Position numbers and translations under genes: made by a program. The notes under the pieces were generated by a model, which was not told where the DNA came from, made no database searches, and was given only the letters and a program-made list of their open reading frames with translations. From Anaerocolumna cellulosilytica (GTDB taxonomy: Bacteria; Bacillota; Clostridia; Lachnospirales; Lachnospiraceae), in the NCBI RefSeq assembly GCF_014218335.1, contig NZ_AP023367.1:1179501-1243500 (forward strand): a DNA stretch of 64,000 bases, given 5' to 3'. This document shows, piece after piece, positions 43,425 to 52,229 of the stretch; position 1 is the first letter of the stretch, and every line of letters begins with the position of its first letter.

Positions 43425-44873
43425 ATGATTAACTGCATGTTTAACAACATTAAGATTGCACACAGGTATTTATTTGCCCAAATACGTAGAATTTATTTTA
43501 TGGCTTTACCAGAGAGTAAGCAGGACTTAAAAAAGAGCAGGGTCAATTTTACTATAGGAGATAGTGCGGCTCAGACAATAGCACAGCTTTCCGGCGGTAC
43601 TTTTATAGCTGCTCTAATGTCATATTGCAGTATATCAGATGCAAATATTGGGATTATTACGTCTTTGCTGAGCCTAGCGGCACTTTCCCAGATATTTTTA
43701 ATCAATTATTTTAAGAAATTAAAAAAATATAAATTTCTTGTATGCTATACGGCTTTGCACAGAGGTTTATTTTCTATTATATACTTTATTCCGTTACTAG
43801 CGATAGGGAATGGACAAAAAGCAATTCTAATCGTAGTTATGTATTTTATTGGACAACTTTTTGTACAGATAGGAACACCGGCTACCCAGGATCTTATTGC
43901 AAGCCTTGTTCCAAGCAGGCTAAGAGGAAAGTATTTTTCTATTAAAGATTCCATTGCGGTATTTGTTGTGTCCAGTGCCATGCTCCTTGCCGGAATGATT
44001 TTAGATTATTTTAAGAAAGAAAATCTGCTTACTGGTTTTGTGATAATCGGGTTGATTGTTCTGGTATTGGTAATTGTTAATGTAGTGGCTTTGTCTAAAA
44101 TGAAGGAACCAAAACTATCCTACACCAATGAAGAGGGGAAGGAATTACATGGAAGACTTGCTAGGAAGGCAAAAGATTTTGAAAAGAATCAAAATTTTGA
44201 GGAACAGAGTGTTGCATCAGAGATTAAAGATGCTTTTCAGGATAGAAAATTCCGCAAGGCATTTATTCTGCAAAGTATTTATGTAACAGGATTATTTATA
44301 TGTAATCCGTTTAATGCAAGTTATCAGATAAACCAGTTAGCACTGCCATATACATTTATCATGCTCATTGGTTTTATCGCAAATCTCTATCGTATCTACA
44401 TTGCTCCAAAGCTTGGAAGACTTGCCGATAAATATGGTATGGCAAAGGTTTTAAAATATGCACTATTCGCCTTAGGACTTAATTTATTAACCATGGCATT
44501 TACGGTACCGGGTAATGCATATCCAATGCATGTATTAGGCTCCTTTCTTTCTTCAACGGCCTGGGCTTTTGTCGGAATCGGTTTATTTGGGATACAGCTT
44601 GATTTTTTCCGCCCGGAAAAACGTATGATTTGGCTTACAATACTTTCTGCTTTATCGGGATTTATGGGATTTGTAGTGTCTATTATTGGTGGAAATATTT
44701 TAGATTACCTGCAAAGTAAAGATTTGAGCCTTTTTGGAAGTAGTATTTATCCACAGCAGGTTTTAAATGTAATCGGTTTTACAATTATGGTATTTGCTGT
44801 ATTATACATTAAATTCTTTATAGAAACGGAAAAAGTAGATGTTAACCACAAGGATGGGAGAGTTGAACTTTAA
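43425..44873 (+). CDS. Major facilitator superfamily transporter
   Basis: A 482-residue protein with 12 hydrophobic helices, a loop motif VPSRLRGKYFSIKDS in the N-half and GRLADKYGMAKVLKY (the MFS A-like loop) in the C-half. The charged central loop (about 225-270) separates two six-helix bundles. SD GGCGGAGG is very close to ATG 43425; a start at ATG 43437 is possible. Substrate cannot be predicted. It stands alone. Confidence 0.9.
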   Translation: MINCMFNNIKIAHRYLFAQIRRIYFMALPESKQDLKKSRVNFTIGDSAAQTIAQLSGGTFIAALMSYCSISDANIGIITSLLSLAALSQIFLINYFKKLKKYKFLVCYTALHRGLFSIIYFIPLLAIGNGQKAILIVVMYFIGQLFVQIGTPATQDLIASLVPSRLRGKYFSIKDSIAVFVVSSAMLLAGMILDYFKKENLLTGFVIIGLIVLVLVIVNVVALSKMKEPKLSYTNEEGKELHGRLARKAKDFEKNQNFEEQSVASEIKDAFQDRKFRKAFILQSIYVTGLFICNPFNASYQINQLALPYTFIMLIGFIANLYRIYIAPKLGRLADKYGMAKVLKYALFALGLNLLTMAFTVPGNAYPMHVLGSFLSSTAWAFVGIGLFGIQLDFFRPEKRMIWLTILSALSGFMGFVVSIIGGNILDYLQSKDLSLFGSSIYPQQVLNVIGFTIMVFAVLYIKFFIETEKVDVNHKDGRVEL

Positions 44874-44932
44874 TGGTTTATAAAACCTGTTTTTAGATTT
44901 TGTCCAATTCCATCACAAAAAAAGAAAAGCTT

Positions 44933-44983
44933 GAGGATAGTTTATGGCTGATGCAGCAAGGACATCAATCATAGACTATCCTC
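44933..44983 (+). terminator. Stem-loop after the MFS gene, possible terminator
   Basis: GAGGATAGT and ACTATCCTC with additional TATG/CATA pairs. The T tail is poor, so terminator activity is uncertain. Confidence 0.5.
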
Positions 44984-45077
44984 TTGTACTAATTAGTAAA
45001 GAATATGGAGTTTTGGAATATATTAATATGGATACAAAATGCGACAACTTGGGATAAAGCAGAAAGGGGCGGTTATT

Positions 45078-45350
45078 TTGGATTTCTTATCTCAATATGT
45101 AGTAGTTATAGTACTCGGAATATGCTTTTGCCTGGGGTATGTCATAAAACACAGCGTTACCTTTATTCCTAACAAGTTTATTCCTTTGATTATGGCAGTA
45201 GCAGGGACAGTTTTAAACTCATGGATTAATAATTGGAACTTTACACCGGAGATATTACTAGGGGGCCTAGTCAGTGGTCTAGCAAGTACCGGTGCTTTTG
45301 AAATGGTAAAAAATATCAGGTGTAAGAATATAGATACGACACAGAAGTAG
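45078..45350 (+). CDS. Holin-like small membrane protein
   Basis: About 90 residues with two to three hydrophobic stretches: FLSQYVVVIVLGICFCLGYVIK, then FIPLIMAVAGTVLNSWI and LLGGLVSGLASTGAFEMVKNI. The pattern fits phage holins of the Hol44/Phage_holin type. No endolysin, portal or tail gene is nearby. The TTG at 45078 follows GGGGCGG by five bases; an upstream ATG at 45039 has no SD. It could be a phage remnant or a domesticated holin that exports a wall hydrolase. Confidence 0.65.
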   Translation: MDFLSQYVVVIVLGICFCLGYVIKHSVTFIPNKFIPLIMAVAGTVLNSWINNWNFTPEILLGGLVSGLASTGAFEMVKNIRCKNIDTTQK

Positions 45351-45382
45351 AAACAAGTTACGAATATTAAGTAAAGAAAGTG

Positions 45383-45439
45383 CCAGTTGTATATGCAAAT
45401 AACATACATCATTTGTAGGGGTATTACATATACAGCTGG
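45383..45439 (+). promoter_or_regulatory. Strong 13-pair stem-loop downstream of the holin-like gene
   Basis: CCAGTTGTATATG and CATATACAGCTGG pair fully (one G-T) around a 31-base loop in which CAAAT/ATTTG can form a second stem. No T run follows directly. It could be a small structured RNA, a 3' processing signal or a weak terminator. Confidence 0.45.
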
Positions 45440-45524
45440 TAAAATATACAGCTCCAACCTTTATTGATAGGTTAGACTTTACATTATGTCGAAATAGAGA
45501 TAAAATAATAGGAATGTAGGAAAA

Positions 45525-45583
45525 AGAGTGAAAATACAGAATAGGAAAGGCACTCACAATAGGTGACTTCACTCTTGTTTTTT
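45525..45583 (+). terminator. Terminator-like stem before the repeat protein gene
   Basis: AGAGTGAA and TTCACTCT flank a 35-base loop and are followed by TGTTTTTT. Confidence 0.6.
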
Positions 45584-45687
45584 GCAGTATTGCAGACAAG
45601 TCTGCGATATGTAATGGGTGGAAAGTTGAATAAAATATTCAATTCCTTGATTTTAATGCGACCAAAGGTCGAAGATAGGAGCGAAAG

Positions 45688-47877
45688 ATGAAATTAAAAA
45701 GATGGAAACTGCTTGTCATGACACTGACCTTGGCAGTGGGGATAATAAGTTCCCTAAAACCGATGGAAGCAGCTTCCAAAAAAGACGTAACCTGGTCTAA
45801 GGTTACGAAAGAAATACAGAGTAATGATTTATATGACGTGACTTATAATAAGTCAAAGGTCTACGTAGCAGTGGGAGACGATGGACAAGTAATCCGCTCT
45901 GTTGATACAAAAAGCTGGAAAAATATACCACTAAAGACAAGTAAAAATCTGAGAGCAATTGCTACTAACGGCTCAAAATTTGTTGCGGTAGGAGAAGACG
46001 GGACAATAATTCGGTCTGCTGACGGGACATCCTGGTCGAAATCAAGTTTTTCTGTGAATTATACTTATGAACAGCTTGCAGGAAAAGCGAAAAGTTATCT
46101 TTCGGATGAATATAAGGTTAGTTGGAAGACAAAAGTGAAGCAGTCTCAGTTTCAATTCAGTGATATTATTTGGGATGGAAAAAAATATGTAGCTATTGCC
46201 TACTGTGATGTTGAGACAGGAAGTTTAAAATTGAGAGATTATTATGACAGTACACAAAAACTCAGACTTGGCGGCAGTTTTGTTTTGTATTCCAAAGACG
46301 GAGTTAAATGGACCGTTAAATATATGGATGAAATAAAGTTTGAAAAAATTGTATTTACTGGTAAACAATATACAGTAATATCAGAAAGAGGAGTGGGAAA
46401 TTCAAAAGATTTGGTTAGCTGGAAAATATCAAAGCCTAGCATCAGAGGGGTTTTGACTGATATTATATATGAAAATGGAACGTATATGGCAACTGCCTGG
46501 GACGGCTATTATCTCGCCAGAACGGGAGGCGTTTATACCTCCACCGATGGAGTGAAATGGAAAGCAATATATAATAAGAAGGTAATTGGTTCCGGTGTGG
46601 GAGAGGATGATAATACATATGGCAAGCCAAACGGCTTCTCGGATTTAATGATGTTCAGTGTTCTCTGGGATGGTAAACAATACGTAATTTCGGGCTATAC
46701 TGGTATGATACTTACATCTGCAAAAGGAACCAATTGGGAAATGGTCAATACGAAATGGGATGTTACTTATAAAATGTTTGACTATAATAACTATTCTGGC
46801 AAAGAAGCAAATCTCAGGCAGAGTATATACGATGGAGGGCAGTATATATCAGTAGGAGACAATGGAACCATCCTGGTGACTAAGGATTTAAAAACCGGTG
46901 TGGTAGCACGTACCCGAATCCCGGTTGATTTTACAAATATTGAGTATGATGGTAAAAATAGGTATATTGCATATGGCAGCGAGGGAACCTTGTGGGAATC
47001 TTCAACAGGATATAACTGGACATCAGTCGAATTATCAATCAAAGTAGGAAATCCGTCTTGGGATAGTGTTGCCGTACATAACGGAAGAGCCATAGCAGCT
47101 TATAGTCCTAATTGGGGAATAAGCTATGGAGACTCCTCTTACTTTTATTCTGATAAAGCAGGGGAGTGGAAAGAGATGGAATTTCCTGATACTGTGAGTA
47201 ATGTCTATGGTGTGGATTACTTAAACGGCAAATTCCGTGTTTATACAAACAATGGGATTCTGGTATCAGAGGACGGGCTTACCTTTAGCAAATTTAGTTC
47301 AACGAAAATACCTCTTAAACATGCAATCTATAATAATAAAATCTATATCGCTCAGAATGGCAGTAATGCGAATGGAAATAAAGAAAATGTATTATATAGC
47401 TCTAAAGATGGGAAAAAGTGGTCAAAAATCGCAGTTAAAAAAGGTGGAAAGAAATGTTACCTGACTGCTGCCAGTGTAGTTTGGAATGGAAAACAGTTTG
47501 TCACTATAGGAGGAAATGTATACGAATGGGATGATCAATACCATGGAGAAAATACGGTAGCTTTTTCTAATGATGGCATTAATTGGACACTTAAAAAGGC
47601 AGATGATAATACTTACATAGCAGGAACCTATGCGGATAAGACTTACATAGCCATAGATGATTATGGTAAATTCTATTCCTCTGCCAATGGAATTGACTAT
47701 AAAGCTTCTGCCAGGGTAACCAGTCACATAATGGAAGATGTTCTTTGGGATGGAACGAAATTTCTCTCAGTAGGTGATAGTGGGGTTATATTAGCAGCCC
47801 TTAGGAATAAAGACGAGAAATTGCCGTCTGAGAATAGATGGATAGAAAGTTATAGTACCTATACACTAAGGGATTAG
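45688..47877 (+). CDS. Secreted repeat protein, beta-propeller-like
   Basis: A 729-residue exported protein with signal peptide (LLVMTLTLAVGIISS, cut near MEAAS). At least nine repeats of the form [WY]-DGK-x-YVAVG-x-x-G-x-I-x-x-S-x-DG-x-x-W follow, for example WDGKQYVISGYTGMILTSAK, YDGGQYISVGDNGTILVTKD and WDGTKFLSVGDSGVILA. The pattern resembles BNR/YCF48-type propeller blades with Asp-box-like S-x-DG-x-x-W. No anchor motif is visible. SD ATAGGAG. Probably a surface or carbohydrate-binding protein; ligand unknown. Confidence 0.82.
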   Translation: MKLKRWKLLVMTLTLAVGIISSLKPMEAASKKDVTWSKVTKEIQSNDLYDVTYNKSKVYVAVGDDGQVIRSVDTKSWKNIPLKTSKNLRAIATNGSKFVAVGEDGTIIRSADGTSWSKSSFSVNYTYEQLAGKAKSYLSDEYKVSWKTKVKQSQFQFSDIIWDGKKYVAIAYCDVETGSLKLRDYYDSTQKLRLGGSFVLYSKDGVKWTVKYMDEIKFEKIVFTGKQYTVISERGVGNSKDLVSWKISKPSIRGVLTDIIYENGTYMATAWDGYYLARTGGVYTSTDGVKWKAIYNKKVIGSGVGEDDNTYGKPNGFSDLMMFSVLWDGKQYVISGYTGMILTSAKGTNWEMVNTKWDVTYKMFDYNNYSGKEANLRQSIYDGGQYISVGDNGTILVTKDLKTGVVARTRIPVDFTNIEYDGKNRYIAYGSEGTLWESSTGYNWTSVELSIKVGNPSWDSVAVHNGRAIAAYSPNWGISYGDSSYFYSDKAGEWKEMEFPDTVSNVYGVDYLNGKFRVYTNNGILVSEDGLTFSKFSSTKIPLKHAIYNNKIYIAQNGSNANGNKENVLYSSKDGKKWSKIAVKKGGKKCYLTAASVVWNGKQFVTIGGNVYEWDDQYHGENTVAFSNDGINWTLKKADDNTYIAGTYADKTYIAIDDYGKFYSSANGIDYKASARVTSHIMEDVLWDGTKFLSVGDSGVILAALRNKDEKLPSENRWIESYSTYTLRD

Positions 47878-47902
47878 GGTAGAAAATCAACCAATTTGTA
47901 CT

Positions 47903-47944
47903 AAAAATAAGACCTTTTGATACACTAGAAAAGGTCTTATTTTT
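47903..47944. terminator. Bidirectional terminator after the repeat protein gene
   Basis: AAAAATAAGACCTTTT/AAAAGGTCTTATTTTT, a 16-pair stem with a ten-base loop. Confidence 0.92.
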
Positions 47945-47958
47945 AGTGGAATGCATAT

Positions 47959-47986
47959 AAAAAAGACGCTACAAAAAGTAGCGTCT
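47959..47986 (-). terminator. Terminator of tRNA-Trp
   Basis: On the minus strand AGACGCTAC/GTAGCGTCT with a TTTTT loop, then TTTTTT; it starts six bases beyond the tRNA 3' end. Confidence 0.9.
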
Positions 47987-47991
47987 AAATA

Positions 47992-48062
47992 CAGGGGATG
48001 AGAGAATCGAACTCCCGCTAAAGGTTTTGGAGACCCTTGTCATACCATTTGACCAATCCCCT
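47992..48062 (-). tRNA. tRNA-Trp (anticodon CCA)
   Basis: Folds as a full cloverleaf of 71 bases: acceptor AGGGGAT/ATCCCCT, D stem GTCA/TGAC, anticodon stem AGGGT/ACCTT with loop CTCCAAA (anticodon CCA), T arm GGGAG-TTCGATT-CTCTC, discriminator G. The CCA end is not encoded. It stands alone with its own terminator. Confidence 0.95.
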
Positions 48063-48162
48063 TTATAGCAGTGCTTGTTCATCAACACTGCTTTTATATA
48101 ATACAATAAATTGTTTTAAATGTCAAGAAAATTTTTAATATATTATTGACAATCGACACGAA

Positions 48163-49512
48163 TTATCTGACGTGGTGTAGCAGGCTTTTTACTCTTTGAA
48201 GGTCTTCTTTTGTGCAGGCTTCTTTACCATACCTGGCCTTTTCATAATAATAGGTCAACTGCTTTTGAGGAGACTCACCTTTCGCATAATTTGTCAGGGA
48301 TTCAACTCCATTAGGATAAGATATTTTTTTCTGCCCCTGGTTTTTATTGGTAAAAAGTGTATATTCTTTTTGAGCGCCAAGTGCAATTTTTGACAATTCC
48401 TTTGGTGTCATAGAATTCTTAATCTCCTCGTAGGCTGTACTTGAAGATACTGCTTTAAAGAACAATTTTCGAATTCTCTCCCTAGGTGCAGAACCGTAGG
48501 CAGGACGGAATCTTTCAAGGAAAGTCTTAATAGTAGGAAAGCCCAGACTTTCCTTTTGGTCAAAGGGAGATATAAATTCTGTTTTATCTGTTAGAAACGT
48601 ATATTTCCTTTCATAAAATAATCTATATAGTTTATAAAGGCTAAAAATAACCAATCCAATGACGAAAGCAAAAACACTAAAAGTAATGAATCCTGTAATG
48701 ATTTTTTGAAAAAATTCCCAAAATGGTGATGGAACCTGTTCTTTATCAATGAAAACACTAAAATCTATCGGTGCATCATTGCTGTTTTGCTCTGGTATAG
48801 TTTCGGCGCCTTCAAATTGCTTAAGAAAGGATAGAATTGATTTTATGATGGACAAAACGATTTCTTTTAATAGAATGATAAGCTTATTAAGGGGAATGTA
48901 TTGAAATAAAACCATAACGCCAAGGCTTAAGGAAGCAAAGAACAGTACCAAGGTATGATTGGTACTTTTTATTTTTTGTATGGGTACATTGGAAAGGCCT
49001 GCGTGGGTTCGGAAAAACTTTTCAAAATTAATCAGATACATATTAATATAATAAAGGAGTACATAGATAATTAACCAACAAAACAAGTAGCTGGTAATCT
49101 CCGGTAACTTAAAATATTTTGCGGCAAAATAAAGTAAAATAAATATTGAAACCAGATAAAGGGAGGCGTTGGCAGCAGGCCTTTCCTCCTCCAGCAGTCT
49201 GGTTTTAAAACCCGAAATCAGCAGCGCAAACATATAGGGAAGATATAAGAGTATATGAATAGGAGAAGGGGCAAGAAAAGCATAGCCTCCAATCATAAGT
49301 ACGTGTAGCAGAAAAAAACTCCATATATGTCTGGTACGCTTTTGAATGGCTAAGGAAACATAGGCGGCAGGCAAAAGCAAGAAGAAATGAAGGAGTACAT
49401 TCGTTTTCCTATCAAGCAATTTAAGCCCGATACAAAGGATGGCGAAATATAATATATAGTGTAAAAATGCTTTTATAATTTCTATATATAGCAGGTATTT
49501 TCGGTTATTCAT
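48163..49512 (-). CDS. Membrane protein with C-terminal DUF4129-like domain
   Basis: A 449-residue protein with about seven hydrophobic helices in the first 310 residues and a soluble C-terminal part of about 120 residues (ERIRKLFFKAVSSSTAYEEIKNSMTPKELSKIAL), which resembles DUF4129. In related clusters this domain is usually fused to or next to a transglutaminase-like domain, which I do not find here. SD AGGAGA. It is third in the reverse moxR-DUF58 operon. Confidence 0.78.
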   Translation of the reverse strand: MNNRKYLLYIEIIKAFLHYILYFAILCIGLKLLDRKTNVLLHFFLLLPAAYVSLAIQKRTRHIWSFFLLHVLMIGGYAFLAPSPIHILLYLPYMFALLISGFKTRLLEEERPAANASLYLVSIFILLYFAAKYFKLPEITSYLFCWLIIYVLLYYINMYLINFEKFFRTHAGLSNVPIQKIKSTNHTLVLFFASLSLGVMVLFQYIPLNKLIILLKEIVLSIIKSILSFLKQFEGAETIPEQNSNDAPIDFSVFIDKEQVPSPFWEFFQKIITGFITFSVFAFVIGLVIFSLYKLYRLFYERKYTFLTDKTEFISPFDQKESLGFPTIKTFLERFRPAYGSAPRERIRKLFFKAVSSSTAYEEIKNSMTPKELSKIALGAQKEYTLFTNKNQGQKKISYPNGVESLTNYAKGESPQKQLTYYYEKARYGKEACTKEDLQRVKSLLHHVR

Positions 49513-49536
49513 AGCAGTCTCCTGTAAAATAAATAT

Positions 49537-50640
49537 TTATAATTTCCATTCAACAATAGCAGGTTGCAGAGTTTCACGCGCAGTGACTTTAAGTTCCTGA
49601 TTAGTAGGGATAATCCAGGTGAAATCTATTTTTTTTCTTTGTAAAGACAGCAGCAGTTCTTGTAAATCCTCTTTTTGATAATAGGATATAATAATCAGGT
49701 AATCCACAGGAGTATCCTCCCAGACGGTATGGACAAAAGACCCCTTAGGTAGGCTGGTATCAATACGGGATAGAGCCTCATATAAGCCATTTAGATGGCT
49801 GGAACCAGAACCGGCAGGAAGAACTACAGTCTCCTTCGTGACCAAATCTTTGCCGTTGGTTGCAATAGATATGGGTATACCCTGCTCCATAAAAGAGGAG
49901 GCTAAAGAAGCTGTAAGCCGGATGCTTTCTTCTTCCAAGTCTTCATAACGCCATATGGATTCCTGTTCAAGGTTTAATAATATTTTAACCTCTTGAGAAG
50001 CTGTATAGTCTTTCACATTCACCATATAGGAGCCGGTTTTGGCAGAGGCCTTCCAGTTGATGGATTTTAGCGTATCATAGAATTGATATTCCCTGATACT
50101 GCGAAACTCAAAAGGGTCTTCATATAAGTAACGCTTTGTTAAGAGTGTTCCAAGGATTTTTTGAAAGGGGGGAGTAAGCTTATTTGCATCTACCGATTTT
50201 GGATATACATAAAGAGAAGTATTTGCAGGTTTGGTTAACACCCCTTCAAAGGATATAAATATATCAGAACAAACCAGTTCTATAGAAGATATATTGTAAT
50301 ATCCTCGGTGACTGCATACAAAAGGAAGAGTCCTTGTCAATTTTTGATACATCATTATAGGCAGCAGGTCATTTCTATAGTAATTGTCAGTAACAGTAGA
50401 ATTAGTACCATCCATAAATTCCAAATCTTTTGATGTCATGAACTTAACCTTAAGTAGTGGCAACGGCAGCAGTTTTTTGTTGATAACGGTTTCTATCAAC
50501 TGGTTTTCATCACCTTCCACAGCGATAGATTTAGAAAAATGAATGGTTGTGGATAGATTTTTCGCCCAGTATTTCCGATACAAACGCCCCTGTAAGAAAT
50601 AAAGCGAAAAAACACCAAGAAGTGCAGCAATCAATACCAT
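49537..50640 (-). CDS. DUF58 domain-containing protein
   Basis: A 367-residue protein: an N-terminal membrane helix (LIAALLGVFSLYFLQG), a beta-rich part, then the DUF58 signature PFEFRSIREYQFYDTLKSINWKASAKTG at about 190-220 and a vWA-like C-terminal half. DUF58 proteins work with MoxR ATPases in assembling or modifying envelope complexes. It starts four bases after the moxR stop, with the SD TAGGAGG inside the end of moxR. Confidence 0.92.
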   Translation of the reverse strand: MVLIAALLGVFSLYFLQGRLYRKYWAKNLSTTIHFSKSIAVEGDENQLIETVINKKLLPLPLLKVKFMTSKDLEFMDGTNSTVTDNYYRNDLLPIMMYQKLTRTLPFVCSHRGYYNISSIELVCSDIFISFEGVLTKPANTSLYVYPKSVDANKLTPPFQKILGTLLTKRYLYEDPFEFRSIREYQFYDTLKSINWKASAKTGSYMVNVKDYTASQEVKILLNLEQESIWRYEDLEEESIRLTASLASSFMEQGIPISIATNGKDLVTKETVVLPAGSGSSHLNGLYEALSRIDTSLPKGSFVHTVWEDTPVDYLIIISYYQKEDLQELLLSLQRKKIDFTWIIPTNQELKVTARETLQPAIVEWKL

Positions 50641-50643
50641 AAA

Positions 50644-51600
50644 CTACCTCCTAGAAAAATCCTCAGTGGGAACAGCTACTTCTGTCAGGATGCCTTTTAA
50701 CAATTCATTGGTGGCGGACTCTTTTAATGGTGTAGCTTTTAGTACAAGGCGATGACCGAGACAAAGTGGTGCCATATACTGTATGATTTCAGGAGTTACA
50801 AAGTTATAACCCTTAATGGCTGCATATGCTTGGGAACTTCGAAGCAAGCCAAGGCTTCCTCTGGGACTTACGCCAAGACTGATGGCATTGTGATTCCTTG
50901 TCTTTTGTACAATCTTTATCATATATTCCATAAGAGCAGGATGAATATATACGGATTTAACCACTTCCTGCATAATCAGCAACTCTTCTTTTTCGCATAC
51001 CGGTATAATATCTTCTAAAGGATTCGCCAGTAAGAAACGGTTTAAAATGGCTACCTCGTCTTCAAAGGGGGGAAAACCCATATGTATTTTTAGTAAAAAT
51101 CGGTCTAGCTGTGCTTCAGGAAGGGGAAAGGTTCCGGCTGTCTCGACTGGATTTTGGGTTGCAATAACAAGGAAAGGTTTACTTAAAAGCCTGGTTTCCC
51201 CATCTATAGTAATCTGTTTTTCCTCCATACACTCTAAAAGACTGGACTGGGTTCTAGGAGTGGCACGATTGATTTCGTCAGCTAGCAGTATATTTGTAAA
51301 GACAGGCCCTTCTCTGAATAAAAATTCTCCCTGCTTCTGGTTATAATAATTCAGACCGGTTATATCCGAGGGCAGCAAGTCAGGTGTAAATTGGATACGC
51401 TTAAAATGAGCAGCTAAAGACTTAGAAAGAGCCTTTGCTAACATGGTTTTGCCAGTACCCGGAACATCTTCTAATAAAACATGCCCATTTGCTAAAAGGG
51501 AGGTTAATAGTAAGTCGATAACCTCCACCTTTCCAACGATAACTTTATTCACATTTTCTTTAATGGATTCCATTTTTTTTTGTATCGTATTTATATCCAT
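50644..51600 (-). CDS. MoxR-family AAA+ ATPase
   Basis: A 318-residue AAA_3 ATPase: Walker A DVPGTGKTMLAKAL at about residue 38-52, Walker B LLADEINRATPRTQSSLLECMEE, and sensor 1 FLVIATQNPVETAGTFPLPEAQLDRFL. MoxR proteins are chaperone-like ATPases for neighbouring vWA/DUF58 proteins. First gene of the operon. The substrate is unknown. Confidence 0.96.
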   Translation of the reverse strand: MDINTIQKKMESIKENVNKVIVGKVEVIDLLLTSLLANGHVLLEDVPGTGKTMLAKALSKSLAAHFKRIQFTPDLLPSDITGLNYYNQKQGEFLFREGPVFTNILLADEINRATPRTQSSLLECMEEKQITIDGETRLLSKPFLVIATQNPVETAGTFPLPEAQLDRFLLKIHMGFPPFEDEVAILNRFLLANPLEDIIPVCEKEELLIMQEVVKSVYIHPALMEYMIKIVQKTRNHNAISLGVSPRGSLGLLRSSQAYAAIKGYNFVTPEIIQYMAPLCLGHRLVLKATPLKESATNELLKGILTEVAVPTEDFSRR

Positions 51601-52229
51601 TATAATACCTATTACATACTACAAAAGGCTTGTAGTAGTCCTCTCTGTTATAGATTTCTTTATACAATTGCGAAACTATTTGTTTAGAATAAGGAAGCAG
51701 GCTAAATTACCAAAATAAGGTGACTTACCAATAATTGCTACCTGTTTTCGGTGATTCCCCTAGTTCTACATATAATATGACAGTTTCACAATGGACTAAA
51801 AGATTTTCTGTCAGATATCCGCCATGTTATGCTTTTTATACCTTTAAATCAGATTCTCATAAACAAAAGACAGATGTCCTTAGGTTGTTCACTTCCATTA
51901 TAATACAAGTCTCATAAAAATTCCTATAGTAAATTACCACATTGAAATTACTGTAATATTGTGAAAATTATACAGAAACAGGGAAGTGAAGACATATTAT
52001 ATTTATTTACATATGTGACAAATTGTTATCTACAATTATTCAAAGTTTATCTGATAAAATGTAATTATAAAACAAAAAATGGAATAATCTAAATATGACT
52101 TTATAAATACTTAACAAGTTAATTGAAAATTTAGTTGAAAATGGTTACCAATAAAGGTATACTTGTAACATTAGGTTATTTAAGCTCCTTGAAATAAGGT
52201 TTTGCGGGAGCTAGAACGGAGAAAGATTT
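51601..52229. other. Long intergenic region between divergent moxR and tgt
   Basis: About 630 AT-rich bases. The short frames seen have no SD and no domain. AGCTCC (52183-52188) and GGAGCT (52207-52212) form a hairpin directly before the SD of tgt. I looked for a preQ1 riboswitch before tgt and see no match. Promoter-like TTGTTC with TATAAT occurs near 51885-51905. Confidence 0.5.

Noticed and set aside
52100-52229. preQ1 riboswitch before tgt
   Set aside because: Only an ordinary SD-proximal hairpin is found; the preQ1-I and preQ1-II core sequences are absent.
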